A stretch of DNA of 64,000 nt from Chryseobacterium ginsenosidimutans (GCF_024807225.1 NZ_JANUCO010000001.1:2728001-2792000); one strand, 5' to 3'. Numbered from the stretch's first letter, positions 1 through 10,621 are shown. Program-made: numbers and translations. The notes: generated from the sequence alone by a model not told the origin.

Positions 1-2363
1 TTATCTTTAAAAAACTCCAACGCTTCATCAACCGTCATGTGAAGAATATCCGAAATGTTTTTTTCATCAAATCTTACCTCGAGAATTTCGTTTTTGAAAC
101 GCGTTCCTTTACAAACCTCGCATTCAAGCTCGATATCTGCCATGAACTGCATCGAAACATTGATGACACCTTCACCTTTACATTCGTCGCATCTTCCGCC
201 ATCAACGTTGAAAGAGAAATGTTTCGGCTTGTAACCCATCATTTTCGATACTTTCTGTTTGGCAAAAAGATCTCTGATATCGTCATAAGCTTTCAAATAC
301 GTAACAGGATTCGAACGGGATGATTTTCCGATCGGATTTTGGTCGATCAGTTCAATATGTTTGATGAGCTTTTTAGGAAATTCGACAGAATCGTAATCGC
401 CTTTTTTTCCACCCATTCCTAATTGAATTTGGATGTCATTCGTAAGAATTTCTTTCATTAAAGTAGATTTTCCACTTCCTGAAACTCCTGAAATTACGAC
501 CAAACTTTCCAAAGGAACGTCTACATCTACATTTTTAAGGTTGTTTTGACGCGCTCCTTTTATATTGATCCATTCTTTTGCTTTTCTACGCTTTGCAGGA
601 ACTTCAATTTCCAATCTGCCAGTAAGATATTTTGAAGTTAAAGTATCTGCATTTTTCAGTTCTTTATAATCACCTGAAAAAACCAGTTCACCACCAAGAT
701 AACCCGCTTCCGGACCAATATCGATGATATAATCTGCAGCTTTCATTACGTCTTCATCGTGTTCTACAACGATTACCGTATTTCCAAGATCGCGGAGATT
801 TTTTAAAACACCAATTAAATTTTCGGTGTCTCTTGAGTGAAGCCCGATTGAAGGTTCATCCAAAATATAAATAGAACCCACCAAAGAACTTCCCAGACTC
901 GTCGCCAAGTTAATTCTCTGACTTTCCCCACCCGAAAGCGTGTTTGAAGTTCTGTTCAACGTTAAATATCCCAACCCTACTTTTAATAAAAACTCAATAC
1001 GGGTTGTGATTTCGTATAATAATCTTTTGGCGATTTCCTTATCGTGATCAGACAGTTTTAAGCTGTTGATTAAAGGAAATAATTCATCCAAAGGAAGCTC
1101 GATCATCGACTGGATATTGTATCCGTCAATTTTTACCCAAGTTGTTTCTTCACGTAATCTCAATCCTTCACAAGTCGGACAAAGTGTTTTTCCGCGATAA
1201 CGGGAAAGCATGACACGATATTGAATTTTATATAAATTTTCCTCAAGCATTTTGAAGAAATTATCAACTGATGGGAATGTGCTTTTTCCGTCTCCTTTCC
1301 AAAGATATTTTTTCTGTTCTTTGGTTAATTGATGATAAGGCTTATGAATAGGGAAGTCTTTCGCTTTTTTAATGAAATCTTTCTTCCATTCGCTCATCGT
1401 TTCACCTTTCCATGAAGCAACGGCATCTTCGAAAATCGACAACGTTTTATTCGGAATCACCAAATCTTCATCAATTCCGATCACTTTTCCGTACCCTTCA
1501 CAAGTCGGACAAGCTCCGTAAGGATTATTAAAGCTGAAAAAATGAACGTTGGGTTCCAGAAATTCTATTCCGTCAAGCTCAAATTTATTCGAAAATTCTT
1601 TGGTTTTTCCGGTTTCAGCATCTTTTAATGAACAATATCCGCGACCTTCATAGAAAGCCATCTGAATAGAATCTGCCAAACGCTGTAGGAAACTCTCATC
1701 TTCTTCATAAGAAAAACGGTCGATTACCAGATTGATTTCCATTCCTTTTTCGGGAGTGAAACCGAAGCTTTCTAAATCTTCAATTCCGGCAACGTTTCCA
1801 TTGATTTCCAATCGGGTAAAACCGGCAAGTTTTAAGATATTTAAATTTTCACCAAAATTGGCAGCATCATATTCTAATGGCGCTGTCAATAAAAATGAAG
1901 TATCTTTTTTGGCAGCTTTAATGAAATCTACCACATCCGTTACCGAATCTTTTTTCACTTCTTCACCCGAAACCGGAGAATATGTTTTCCCGATTCTTGC
2001 AAAAAGAAGCTTCATATAATCATAAATTTCCGTCGAAGTTCCCACTGTTGATCGGGGATTCGAAGAAATTACTTTCTGCTGAATAGCGATGGAAGGCGCC
2101 AAACCTTTAATATCATCAATTTTCGGTTTTTCTAATTTCCCCAAAAACTGACGGGCATAAGAGCTCAAACTCTCGACATATCTTCTCTGTCCCTCTGCAT
2201 AAATCGTATCAAAAGCCAATGAAGATTTTCCGCTTCCGGAAACTCCTGTGATGACGATGAGTTTATTTTTCGGGATAAGAACATCTATGTGTTTCAGATT
2301 GTTAAGGTGTGCATTCTTAACGAAAATCTGCTTTTTAATATCTATATCTGTTGTATTAGCCAT
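1..2363 (-). CDS. uvrA: UvrA, excinuclease ABC subunit A (partial, C-terminus outside window)
   Basis: UvrA is the DNA-damage-recognising ATPase of nucleotide excision repair; it loads UvrB on lesions. The frame runs open from the ATG at 2361-2363 to the left edge, giving 787 residues of a protein that is usually about 940 long, so only the C-terminal end is missing. The first Walker A (GVSGSGKSS) is at residues 40-48, zinc-finger pieces CPTC near residues 282 and 395, the ABC signature LSGGESQR near 471, the second Walker A near 628, and the C-terminal zinc finger (CDEC, CEVC) near 725-750. The tta at bases 1-3 is out of frame and is not the stop. No frameshift is visible. Confidence 0.97.
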   Translation of the reverse strand, partial: MANTTDIDIKKQIFVKNAHLNNLKHIDVLIPKNKLIVITGVSGSGKSSLAFDTIYAEGQRRYVESLSSYARQFLGKLEKPKIDDIKGLAPSIAIQQKVISSNPRSTVGTSTEIYDYMKLLFARIGKTYSPVSGEEVKKDSVTDVVDFIKAAKKDTSFLLTAPLEYDAANFGENLNILKLAGFTRLEINGNVAGIEDLESFGFTPEKGMEINLVIDRFSYEEDESFLQRLADSIQMAFYEGRGYCSLKDAETGKTKEFSNKFELDGIEFLEPNVHFFSFNNPYGACPTCEGYGKVIGIDEDLVIPNKTLSIFEDAVASWKGETMSEWKKDFIKKAKDFPIHKPYHQLTKEQKKYLWKGDGKSTFPSVDNFFKMLEENLYKIQYRVMLSRYRGKTLCPTCEGLRLREETTWVKIDGYNIQSMIELPLDELFPLINSLKLSDHDKEIAKRLLYEITTRIEFLLKVGLGYLTLNRTSNTLSGGESQRINLATSLGSSLVGSIYILDEPSIGLHSRDTENLIGVLKNLRDLGNTVIVVEHDEDVMKAADYIIDIGPEAGYLGGELVFSGDYKELKNADTLTSKYLTGRLEIEVPAKRRKAKEWINIKGARQNNLKNVDVDVPLESLVVISGVSGSGKSTLMKEILTNDIQIQLGMGGKKGDYDSVEFPKKLIKHIELIDQNPIGKSSRSNPVTYLKAYDDIRDLFAKQKVSKMMGYKPKHFSFNVDGGRCDECKGEGVINVSMQFMADIELECEVCKGTRFKNEILEVRFDEKNISDILHMTVDEALEFFKD

Positions 2364-2835
2364 AGTAAAATTAAGACTAACAAAATTACGAATTTTTGGC
2401 GGACTTTTTATGATTTAAATTAGGTGAAATTTGAGTTGTTTATATTTTTATTAAAGAGTTAAAAATAGGAAGATTATACTGTTCATTTAGGATTTCTGAA
2501 TCAGATTTCATTTTTTGGAGATTCTTAACGTTTTATTTTAACTACAAAATGGAAAAATTACCTTCATCAATAATATCAAAATGTTAAAACTTTGAAAATG
2601 TTTTTAAAGGCTAACAATCAGTGTTTTATAGTTGGAAAATTAAACAATGTTTTCGTTTAAGAATGAAAGATTCGTATTCATAATGATTTAATGGAATTAG
2701 AATTTAAACAATTAGGTAATAAAAAGATATTATCATTGCAGACGACTGAATCTCAATGTTAAATTTTATGATTTTTATGTTTTTTTAAGTTCAAGGTCTT
2801 GTTTTGTGTTTTAAAATTTGTTAAAATTGTATTCA

Positions 2836-2843
2836 TAAATTTG
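2836..2843 (+). promoter_or_regulatory. Possible -7 element of a short transcript
   Basis: TAAATTTG matches the Bacteroidetes -7 consensus TAnnTTTG. The nearest TTTG (2817-2820) gives a spacer of only 15 nt, shorter than the usual 17-23, so the -33 element is doubtful. The start point would fall a few bases before the ATG at 2854. Confidence 0.4.
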
Positions 2844-2853
2844 TAATATAGAA

Positions 2854-2904
2854 ATGAGAAAATTGTTCAGAGATCTTGTTACACATTTAATGAGAAAAAG
2901 ATAA
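2854..2904 (+). CDS. Possible 16-residue leader or small peptide
   Basis: ATG to TAA encodes MRKLFRDLVTHLMRKR, a short strongly basic peptide. It lies directly behind a -7-like box and is followed 13 nt later by a strong intrinsic terminator, so the three together look like a transcript of about 100 nt in the 667-base gap between uvrA and the TonB receptor. I do not recognise the peptide. It could instead be a non-coding RNA in which the ORF is chance. The rest of the gap (2364-2830) is very AT-rich and I see nothing else in it. Confidence 0.3.
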   Translation: MRKLFRDLVTHLMRKR

Positions 2905-2917
2905 AGAAATTACTCCC

Positions 2918-2948
2918 AAAAGATGCAGCCCGAAACTGCATCTTTTTT
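2918..2948 (+). terminator. Rho-independent terminator
   Basis: AAAAGATGCAG and CTGCATCTTTT pair in an 11-bp stem around the loop CCCGAAA, followed by a run of T. No recognised + strand gene precedes it, so it must end the short transcript starting near 2850. Confidence 0.8.
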
Positions 2949-2962
2949 TATGACAACTATCA

Positions 2963-2994
2963 TTTGTATGTCTTCCCGAACTCCACTACTTTTG
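2963..2994 (+). promoter_or_regulatory. Promoter of TonB-dependent receptor
   Basis: TTTG at 2963-2966, a 20-nt spacer, and TACTTTTG at 2987-2994 match the Bacteroidetes -33/-7 consensus. The receptor ATG follows at 3031. There is no room for a riboswitch between the promoter and the ATG. Confidence 0.65.
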
Positions 2995-3030
2995 AGCTCA
3001 CGAAACTAACTGAGAATAATTCTGATAAAT

Positions 3031-4843
3031 ATGATTAAAAAAGTAGGAAGTATCTTTTTCCTTGGAACCTTGTTTTTTGCACACGCACAGGAAAAATCAA
3101 CGGATATTGACAGTATTGAAATCCAGGGGAAATTAATTTCCATTCCTTATAAAATTGCCAATCAAAATATAACGGTTATTACAAGAGAAGACATTGCCAA
3201 TTCTCCTGCAAAAAGTATTGACGAAATCCTTCAGCAAGTTCCGGGAATGGATATCAGAAGGAGAGGAGCAAATGGTGTACAAAGTGATATTGCTTTCCGT
3301 GGAAGCTCTTCTGAGCAGGTTCTTTTGCTTTTAAACGGAATCAGAATGAGTGATTCTCAGACAGGTCACAATTCGATGAATCTGCCGATCGATCTTGATG
3401 ATGTGGAAAGAATAGAAGTGATAAAAGGAGCCGGAGCAAGACGTTTCGGGCAAAATGCATACGCCGGAGTTATCAATGTGATTACAAAAACTCATATCGG
3501 AAAAAGAGTAAAAATAAGCGCAGAAGGCGGAGATTATGAAACGTATGGTTTCGGATTGAATGCTCAACTGGGAAATGAAAAATTTTCAAATTCTCTTCAG
3601 GCAAATTCCAACTCGTCTCAGGGATATATGTACAATACGGATTATGAGATCAGAAATATTTTTTATCAGAGTAAATTAAACATAAAAGACGGAGACATCA
3701 GATTACAAGCCGGTTTTTCGGAGAAAAAATTTGGAGCAAACGGTTTTTATTCATCCCCAAAAGCTACCGAACAATATGAAGAAACGCAGGCTTCTGTGGT
3801 AAGTTTGGCGCATCAGCAGACATTTGGAAACCTTAAAATTCATTCTAATGTATATTGGCGAAGAGGGCAGGATATGTATCTTTATAATAGAGAAAAGCCT
3901 GAAATCTACAGAAATATGCACATCGGAAACAATGTAGGCGGAGAAGTGAATTCCAGCTATGAATGGGGATTGGGAACGACAGGAGTTGGTGTGGAAACTG
4001 AGAAAAGAATTTTTGGCAAGTAATAATTTAGGAGACAGAAACCGTTTCGTTTCGCAGGTTTTCTTTGAACATCATTTTTCTTTATTGGATAAGAAATTAA
4101 ACATCAGTCCGGGAATTTCTTGGGCAAATTATTCTACGGTAGGAAACTTTTTCTATCCAGGTTTAGATGTTGGATATAACTTTAATTCAAGCAATAAAAT
4201 CTACGGAAATATCTCTAAAGTTTCCAGAGTTCCATCTTTTACCGATCTTTTTTATAAAAGTAATACCGAAGTCGGAAACCCTAATTTACTGCCTGAAGAA
4301 GCGGTTTCTGCGGAAATAGGATATCAATATCAGACTAAAAATATTTTGGCTAAAGTAAGTGGTTTTCTGAGAGATTCCCGTAATTCGATAGACTGGACAA
4401 AAATGTCGCTGAATGATCCTGTTTGGTACGCTCAAAATATTGGTGATACAAGCAGTAAAGGTGTAGAATTTGAGCTTAATCACCGACTGAATGACTGGCT
4501 GAAATACTCGGTTGGATACACTTATTTGGAAAATAAATTAAATTCTGTCGGAGACTTTGCCGCAAGATATCTTTTGGATAATCTGAAGCATCAGTTTATT
4601 GCGAAACTAGAAACAAGATTCCTGAAAAACTTCACCAATGAGCTCGTTTACCGATACAATCAAAGATTGAACAACGGAAGCTATAATTTGCTGGACGAAA
4701 AATTAAGTTTTGTTAAAAGAGACTTTTCGGTGTATATTTTAGTTAATAATGTAACAAATACTTCATATACAGAAACTTTCGGCGTTGCAATGCCGCAAAG
4801 GTGGTTTCATGTTGGGTTTTCGTACAATATTAATATTAAGTAA
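3031..4843 (+). CDS. TonB-dependent outer membrane receptor, BtuB-like (frameshifted)
   Basis: Outer-membrane gated channel that takes up a scarce ligand using TonB energy; the ligand cannot be told from sequence. Residues 1-20 are a signal peptide ending in AHAQ. A plug domain follows (about 45-150, with VPGMDIRRRG, FRGSSSEQV and ERIEVIKGAG), then the barrel, whose last strand ends in an aromatic-rich FSYNINIK. The first frame stops at 4021-4023 while homologous barrel sequence continues in the next frame from about 4007. Removing one A from the run AAAA at 4003-4006 rejoins them as ...ETEKEFLASNNLGDRN, about 603 residues, a normal size for short BtuB-like receptors. A sequencing insertion is more likely than a real mutation, because both halves are well conserved. 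The next gene has its own -7 box. Confidence 0.85.
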
Positions 4844-4894
4844 ATGTTAATGAATGATGAATTAAAGTTAATATTACGAAATTGTTAATTCATT

Positions 4895-4902
4895 TACATT
4901 TG
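4895..4902 (+). promoter_or_regulatory. -7 element of the DUF2490 gene
   Basis: TACATTTG fits TAnnTTTG, 17 nt before the ATG at 4919. I see no good -33 element. Confidence 0.4.
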
Positions 4903-4918
4903 CAAAAAAAAATTTAGA

Positions 4919-5635
4919 ATGAAACTGTTTTTAAGTTTAAGCTTACTTTTAACCATTACTTTTTTCAAAGCACAGGAACATATTTCCGGTTTCGGTGCAG
5001 TGACTTTAACTTATAAGTTTCATCCAAAATTTTTCCTTTATGCAGAAGGACAAATGAGAAGTATCGAAGATTTTACTTACCCCGATTATTACGAAATGAA
5101 AGGTGGATTAGGATATTATCTTACGAAAAATCATAAGCCATTTATTGGTTTAGGAAGATATGCAACGTATAAAGAACATGCAATCAACAAAGAAGAATTC
5201 AGAGTTTGGTTGCAGGATGTAATTGATATTAAAAAAGGAATTGTAAAATTTGAAAACCGTATTCGTGTTGAAAAAAGCTGGTTTTACGAACCTCAAACGG
5301 ATAAAAATTCTCAAAGAATGCGTTACCGTTACCGATTGAACGTAAGTGTTCCTTTAAACTCAAAAGAAGTGAAAAAAGGAACTATTTTCGCCAATGCTTA
5401 CGATGAAATCTTCCTTATAAGTCCGATGAAACCTACTTTCGCGAGAAACAGAGTGTATGCGGGAGGCGGTTATCAGATCGATAATAATGTTGGAGTTGCA
5501 GCAGGTTATCTTTGGCAGAGAGAATTTAATGCAACTGGAAACCAAAACTTTCATTTCCTTTATCTTGCTTTAAATATCAATATTGATGGAACCAATCATC
5601 CGGTGAAAACGTTTGATTATCCGGGTGCGGATTAG
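4919..5635 (+). CDS. DUF2490 family secreted protein
   Basis: 238 residues with a signal peptide cut near FFKAQ (residue 19). The mature part alternates polar and aromatic residues in strands typical of a small outer-membrane barrel, and the pattern GLGYYLTKNHKPFIGLGRY resembles the DUF2490 family, whose function is unknown. It lies 75 bp behind the TonB receptor gene with its own -7 box. Its stop (5633-5635) overlaps the stop of the convergent M48 gene by 4 bases, and no terminator hairpin is obvious between the two. Confidence 0.75.
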   Translation: MKLFLSLSLLLTITFFKAQEHISGFGAVTLTYKFHPKFFLYAEGQMRSIEDFTYPDYYEMKGGLGYYLTKNHKPFIGLGRYATYKEHAINKEEFRVWLQDVIDIKKGIVKFENRIRVEKSWFYEPQTDKNSQRMRYRYRLNVSVPLNSKEVKKGTIFANAYDEIFLISPMKPTFARNRVYAGGGYQIDNNVGVAAGYLWQREFNATGNQNFHFLYLALNINIDGTNHPVKTFDYPGAD

Positions 5636-7681
5636 GATGCTTTATCCAAATCCGCCTGGAAATCTATAAGCTGAACTTTATACTCAGAATATGCTTTGTT
5701 AAGAATTGTCTGATATTCATTTATTAAAGAAAATATAGCATCCACTTCTTGTTGAATATATTTGTCATTATTAAAATAAATATATTCGGACTTGACGAAA
5801 TCTTTCAGCACTTGTTTATTTTCTATTGATAAAAATTCTTTATAGCCGGATTCTTCGACAAAATGTTTTATAACTTCTTTGAAAGGCTTTTCATTTTTAA
5901 GCAAATTAGCTCTGTGTTTACGAATTTCTTCGACAGGTAACGTAACCATTATAAATTGTAAATGAGGAATGAAATTATGGATTGAATTTTGAAACATATC
6001 AAATTCATGATCCAATTTTGCAAATGTTTTATATTTTCCAATTAAAACTTTTTTATCGTTTTCATCGGCTTTCTGATAAAAGTACTGGAAAATATTTTTA
6101 TCATTTTCAGTAATTTCAGATTTAATTTTTTCTAAATCTTTTGTAAATCTCGGAATTAAAATTTTAGCTTCACTTGCTTTATACAATCTGCCATTACATT
6201 TAAATGTTTTAATAATTTTTGGATTGGCAACAAGTTGATTGAGTGTTTGAAGATCACTTTCAATACCTGCTTTTTCATGAACTAATGAAACTTTTTTATC
6301 ATTAAAAAGATCATTTCCGAGGGGAGTTTCACTATTAATGAGTTCCTCAATATTTTCTAAAACAGGATTATGTCTTTCGTAATATCCGTTAAAATCCGAA
6401 TAAATGCTTTGATAAGGGTATTTTTCGTTATAAAGCTGTAAAAATCTTTCGCTATCATCAACAACTTCGCCTACGTTTTTAATATTATATAAGGTTAAAT
6501 ATTTACTCGTTAAAGCCTTACAAATTTCGTCAAAACCACGAATGATATTCTTTGCCAATTCATTATTTTCAGGAATATTTTTGGTCTTATTTTTCCAGAT
6601 CGCCTCAATTCTTTTATCTGTTTCCGGATGAAATGACCATTGATCTTCAATTTCGATTTTCGTTTTATTGTATCGTGTCGAATCTTCCAGATCTACTTTG
6701 GGCAGATTGTTTTCGTATGGATGATTATTTCTTTCGCTGAAAATTTTCATCAAATACGTTTGATTTTCAAAAAGGTTTTCAGGCAAATACTTTTGCTCGC
6801 TGTCTGCATAAAACATAAATGAACTGTTGAAAGCTGCATTACTCAAATCTAATCTCAACAAAGATGAAGTTTGTTCTTTAGGATTGGTAACGTAAGTTGC
6901 AACGGCATCGGCATGAAACTCCATTTCTCTTCGTAATGAAGCATTATTTTTAAAGATAAAATCAGAAAAAATCTTTAAGATATATTGAAAAACACTTATG
7001 AATCCTACGGCAATCATTCCTGCAAACTGAAACGCCCAATGTCCGGAAACCATGTTTTATGGAATTTTCAAAATCTTTATTGTTATAAACCGTATCGAAA
7101 ATTATTTTTTCAACCTGATTTACATATCCTCCAATTTTCATGCTTCGCTGCGAGAAATGTCCAAATTCATGTGCTAAAACAGATTTAAGTTCGCCTACAG
7201 TTGTAGAATTTACTAGTCCCATTCCGATGGTAAGATTCTTTTTTACGGGCACAAACATGCTCCAAAAAGGAGAATTATAGCTTACACTTGCATTCACTTC
7301 AGGAGACAGAAAAACCTTTCCTGGTTTTTGGACCCTTGTTTCTGCGATAATCTCGTCAATAATAGCAAAAAGTTCCGGCTGATTTTTTCGGTCAACTTCA
7401 ATTAAATGTCTATTGCTGTAATTATTTTTTATGAAGATAAATTTTATTAAAAAATAGAAAACAATAAATCCTATACTCACCAATCCTAATGCAATAACGG
7501 CTGTGAAATAGTTGGCATAAAGCATCACAAGATTTACTGCTCCATAACCTAATAAAAAGATCAGAAAGAGAGAAATTAGAATTAATATAAAATAAACAAC
7601 GAAAAATATTGAAATTGAAGCAATTGCAGAAGTCAGCTTAGATCTGTAAGCTGATGAAATAGGAGGAAGGTTATTAGTCAT
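5632..7681 (-). CDS. M48-family zinc metallopeptidase with long C-terminal region (frameshifted)
   Basis: Membrane-bound zinc peptidase of the Ste24/HtpX type. The N-terminus has two hydrophobic segments (about 22-50 and 57-84). The zinc motif HEFGH is at residues 171-175, and the downstream ligand Glu lies in EMEFHADAVA, which is read in another frame. The frame from 7681 and the frame holding the remainder are joined by removing one base from the T run at 7055-7058 (an A run on the coding strand), giving ...ENSINMVSGHWAF and 682 residues in total. The last 450 residues or so are charged and largely helical, much longer than in HtpX; I cannot assign them. The gene starts 6 bp after the HD-hydrolase gene on the same strand, so the two are probably co-transcribed. 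Confidence 0.8.
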
Positions 7682-7687
7682 GTGTTT

Positions 7688-8134
7688 TTAATATTTATCA
7701 ATCAAATAATGATAGGCTTTTAAATATTTATTAAATCTTTTGATGTCTTTTGGAGTTAATTCCCGATTTACTCTTCTCAAATCCATATTATCACGAAGAT
7801 CGTTTAATTTTACGGCGACAGCGAGAGGAGAACGCTCGGTTCTTTTTACGAAATCATCATATTCTTCATCGGGATCGAATTTCGTAAGACAGCTTATCGC
7901 GAAAATGATGTATTCGGGGAAACCTTCACCTCTTAAATAATCGAGACTGAATTCTGCAGGATGATCTTCCACGACGTCGTGCAAAACACCTACGATTTTT
8001 TCGTCCATTGTTTTACCATATTCCATGACACGCATAACGTGAGCGATGTATGGAGCATGGTATTTGTCTGTCTGACCTTTGTGTGCCTTATCGGCTATTT
8101 TTATTGCTCTGTGAAGCAGATCGTCTTTTGTCAT
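7688..8134 (-). CDS. HD-domain phosphohydrolase, SpoT/MESH1-like
   Basis: 148 residues resembling the stand-alone HD hydrolases related to the ppGpp hydrolase half of SpoT. Metal-site residues are visible: His32 (in YIAHVMRV), His-Asp 52-53 (VLHDVVED) and Asp112 (KLNDLRDN). Whether it cleaves ppGpp, NADPH or another nucleotide cannot be told. An in-frame ATG at 8174-8176 would add 14 residues, but the family normally begins at LLHRAIKIADKAH and a TACTTTTG -7 box (8154-8161) sits between the two ATGs, so I prefer the start at 8134. The M48 peptidase gene follows 6 bp downstream. Confidence 0.75.
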   Translation of the reverse strand: MTKDDLLHRAIKIADKAHKGQTDKYHAPYIAHVMRVMEYGKTMDEKIVGVLHDVVEDHPAEFSLDYLRGEGFPEYIIFAISCLTKFDPDEEYDDFVKRTERSPLAVAVKLNDLRDNMDLRRVNRELTPKDIKRFNKYLKAYHYLIDKY

Positions 8135-8153
8135 TTCAAATAAAAGTAGATCA

Positions 8154-8161
8154 CAAAAGTA
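8154..8161 (-). promoter_or_regulatory. -7 element of the HD hydrolase gene
   Basis: On the minus strand TACTTTTG matches TAnnTTTG, 19 nt before the preferred ATG. The -33 element is not clear. The box supports the shorter start of the HD gene. Confidence 0.4.
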
Positions 8162-8300
8162 AAAAATATCTTCCATTCTTTTTCGTAAAAATTCTCTGTT
8201 ATGGTATTTTTATTGAAATAAATTTCAGTCAGGGAAAATTCATATTTCAACAGAATGAGATTTTTTTTATTAAAAAAGCAATCTTATTAAAAATAATCTT

Positions 8301-8308
8301 TATTTTTG
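8301..8308 (+). promoter_or_regulatory. -7 element of the DUF805 gene
   Basis: TATTTTTG fits TAnnTTTG, 25 nt before the ATG at 8334; no convincing -33 element. Confidence 0.4.
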
Positions 8309-8333
8309 AGTTTAACAAAAAAACTAAATAATT

Positions 8334-8738
8334 ATGAAATGGTACTTAAAAGTATTAAAACAGTACGCTGATTTTAATGGGAGAGCAAGAAGAACAGAAT
8401 ATTGGATGTATGTCTTATTCAATATAATTTTTGCAATTGTAGCTATAATTTTGGATAATATCTTAGGCTTAAAATTCACACCGGAAATTCCTTACGGATA
8501 TATTTATTTGCTTTATGCATTGGCAACTCTTATCCCAGGATTGGCAGTATCTGTAAGAAGACTGCATGATGTTGATAAAAGCGGATGGTTTTTATTCATT
8601 TCTTTAATCCCTATTATCGGAGGAATCTGGTTAATAATATTAGATGCAACAGAAGGAACTCCGGGTAGAAATGCATATGGAGTAAATCCTAAAGAAAATT
8701 ATAATGAGATTAATGAAATTGGACAAAAAGAAATATAA
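8334..8738 (+). CDS. DUF805 family inner membrane protein
   Basis: 134 residues with about four hydrophobic segments. The N-terminal YADFNGRARRTEYWMYVLF and the central RRLHDVDKSGWFLFI are characteristic of DUF805 (E. coli YhaH/YhaI type), whose function is not established. It is monocistronic: a -7 box precedes it and a strong terminator follows 4 nt after the stop codon. Confidence 0.85.
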   Translation: MKWYLKVLKQYADFNGRARRTEYWMYVLFNIIFAIVAIILDNILGLKFTPEIPYGYIYLLYALATLIPGLAVSVRRLHDVDKSGWFLFISLIPIIGGIWLIILDATEGTPGRNAYGVNPKENYNEINEIGQKEI

Positions 8739-8742
8739 TTAC

Positions 8743-8778
8743 AAAAAATCCCGAAATTTACTTTCGGGATTTTTTTTA
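8743..8778 (+). terminator. Terminator after the DUF805 gene
   Basis: AAAAAATCCCGAAA pairs perfectly with TTTCGGGATTTTTT around a 5-nt loop, with further T residues. It ends the DUF805 transcript. Confidence 0.85.
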
Positions 8779-8797
8779 TCAGTAAAAACAGATTTAT

Positions 8798-8827
8798 AAA
8801 AACGTTTCAGATGCCTGAAGCGTTTTT
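8798..8827 (-). terminator. Terminator of the beta-oxidation operon
   Basis: AAAAACGTTTCAG and CTGAAGCGTTTTT form a 13-bp stem with one G-T pair around the loop ATGC. It lies 14 nt past the stop of the acyl-CoA dehydrogenase gene and has a T run on that strand. Confidence 0.8.
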
Positions 8828-8841
8828 TTGTTAATCTAAAT

Positions 8842-10621
8842 CTAGTAATGTCCTTTTTCAATATAATGCGCAGCAACTTTTTCAGTTAAAGCTACAACAT
8901 TCGGAGTATTTGTATATTTTGTAAATCTTCTTAATCCTGAAAGCATCATTCTCTGTTCGTCACCTTCCGCGAAAGAAACAATTCCTTCTTTTGCAGCAGC
9001 GATGATTTTGTCTATCGCTTTGTAAAGGTTCAACTGAGCCATTGCCGCTTCTACAGAATCGGCAGAGAAGTGTTTTTCAGCTCTTAAAATTGCAGATTCA
9101 GCCATGTAGATCTGGTTAAGAATTTCAGAAGCATTTAATAATAAATGTTGCTGTTTCTCAATATCCATCATGTATTTTTGAAGAGCAGCTCCGGAAACCA
9201 TTAAGAAAACTTTCTTAAGATTAGCGATGATTGCTTTTTCTTCACTCATAAAAGCAGAATAATCAGGAACTTCGAATGACGGAATTCCCATCAATTCTTT
9301 GCTGATCGCCATTGCAGGAGATAAAAGGTCTAATTCACCTTTCATTGCTCTCTTAATTAGCATTCCAACTGCAAGAAGTCTGTTGATTTCGTTTGTCCCT
9401 TCATAAATTCTTCCGATTCTTGCATCTCTCCAAGCAGATTCCATTGGAGTATCTTCTGAGAATCCCATTCCGCCGTAGATTTGAATTCCTTCATCGGCAG
9501 TATTTTGAGTAAGATCTGATACGAAAACTTTAAGAATAGAAGCTTCTACGGCAAATTCTTCAACACCTTTTAATTCAGCTTGTTGATGATCCATTCCTCC
9601 TGAAACGAATTCTTCAATTTTATCTTCAACATTTTTTGCTAAACGGTAAGAACCTGCTTCACTTACGAAAACTCCGGTTGACATTTCAGCAATTTTCTTT
9701 CTGATCGCTCCGAAAGTTGAAATCGAAACTCCAAACTGTTTTCTTTCGTTTGAATATTGAATAGAGTGGTTTAAAATTCTTCTTTGTCCGTCAAGATTTG
9801 CGGCAGCTAATTTAATTCTACCAACATTTAATGCATTCAAAGCGATTTTGAAACCATTATTTCTTTCACCCAACATATTTTCAACAGGAATTTTCATGTC
9901 ATTGAAGAAAACCTGACGAGTAGAAGACGAACGAATTCCTAATTTGTGCTCTTCTTCACCAAAAGTTAAGCTTTTTGGATCTTCCAATTCTGAACGGTTG
10001 ATAACAAAACCTGTGATGTTTTTATCATCATCAATTTTTGCAAACAACGTGAAAGTATCTGCAAAACCTGCATTGGAAATCCACATTTTTTGCCCGTTGA
10101 TGATGTAATGTTTTCCATCTTCAGACAATTTCGCTCTTGTTTTTCCTGAGTTGGCATCAGAAACCAGCATCCGGTTCAGTCAAACAATACGCTCCGAATT
10201 TCGTTCCTGTCGCCAAATCCGGAAGATATTTCTTTTTTAATTCTTCACTTCCATAAAGTAGGGTTGGAAGCGTTCCAATTCCGGTATGTGCTCCGTAAGC
10301 CGTTGCTAATGAGCCGTTTCCTCCTGAAACATAGTCGCAAGCCAACATTGTGCTTACGAATCCCATTCCAAGACCGCCATATTCTTCAGGAACGGTGATT
10401 CCAAGAAGTCCCATCTCGCCTAATTTGCGCATTGTTTCTTCTGTCAATGCATAATCTTTTTTCTCAAAACGATCATGCTGCGGAACAACTTCTCTATCTA
10501 TAAATTCTTTCGCAGAATCGCGAAGCATTTTTTGCTCTTCACTCAGTTCTTCAAGACTGAAAATTTCGTTTGCAGGAATTTCTTTAATTAAGAATTCTCC
10601 TCCTTTTAATATATTTCCCAT
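8842..10621 (-). CDS. Acyl-CoA dehydrogenase family protein (frameshifted)
   Basis: FAD enzyme of the first beta-oxidation step, making trans-2-enoyl-CoA. The frame from the ATG at 10619-10621 encodes the N-terminal helical domain and stops just after CLTEPDAG. The remainder (SDANSGKTRA, MWISNAGFAD, IYEGTNEINR and a C-terminal helical extension) is in the next frame. Removing one base from the AAA at 10171-10173 restores the family motif LTEPDAGSDA and gives 592 residues, the size of the long acyl-CoA dehydrogenases with a C-terminal extension. It is the last gene of a MarR, FadB-like, thiolase, dehydrogenase operon and is followed by a terminator. Confidence 0.93.

Noticed and set aside
2949..3030. 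Cobalamin riboswitch before the BtuB-like receptor
   Set aside because: Only 36 nt separate the -7 box from the ATG, and no B12-box-like sequence is present.
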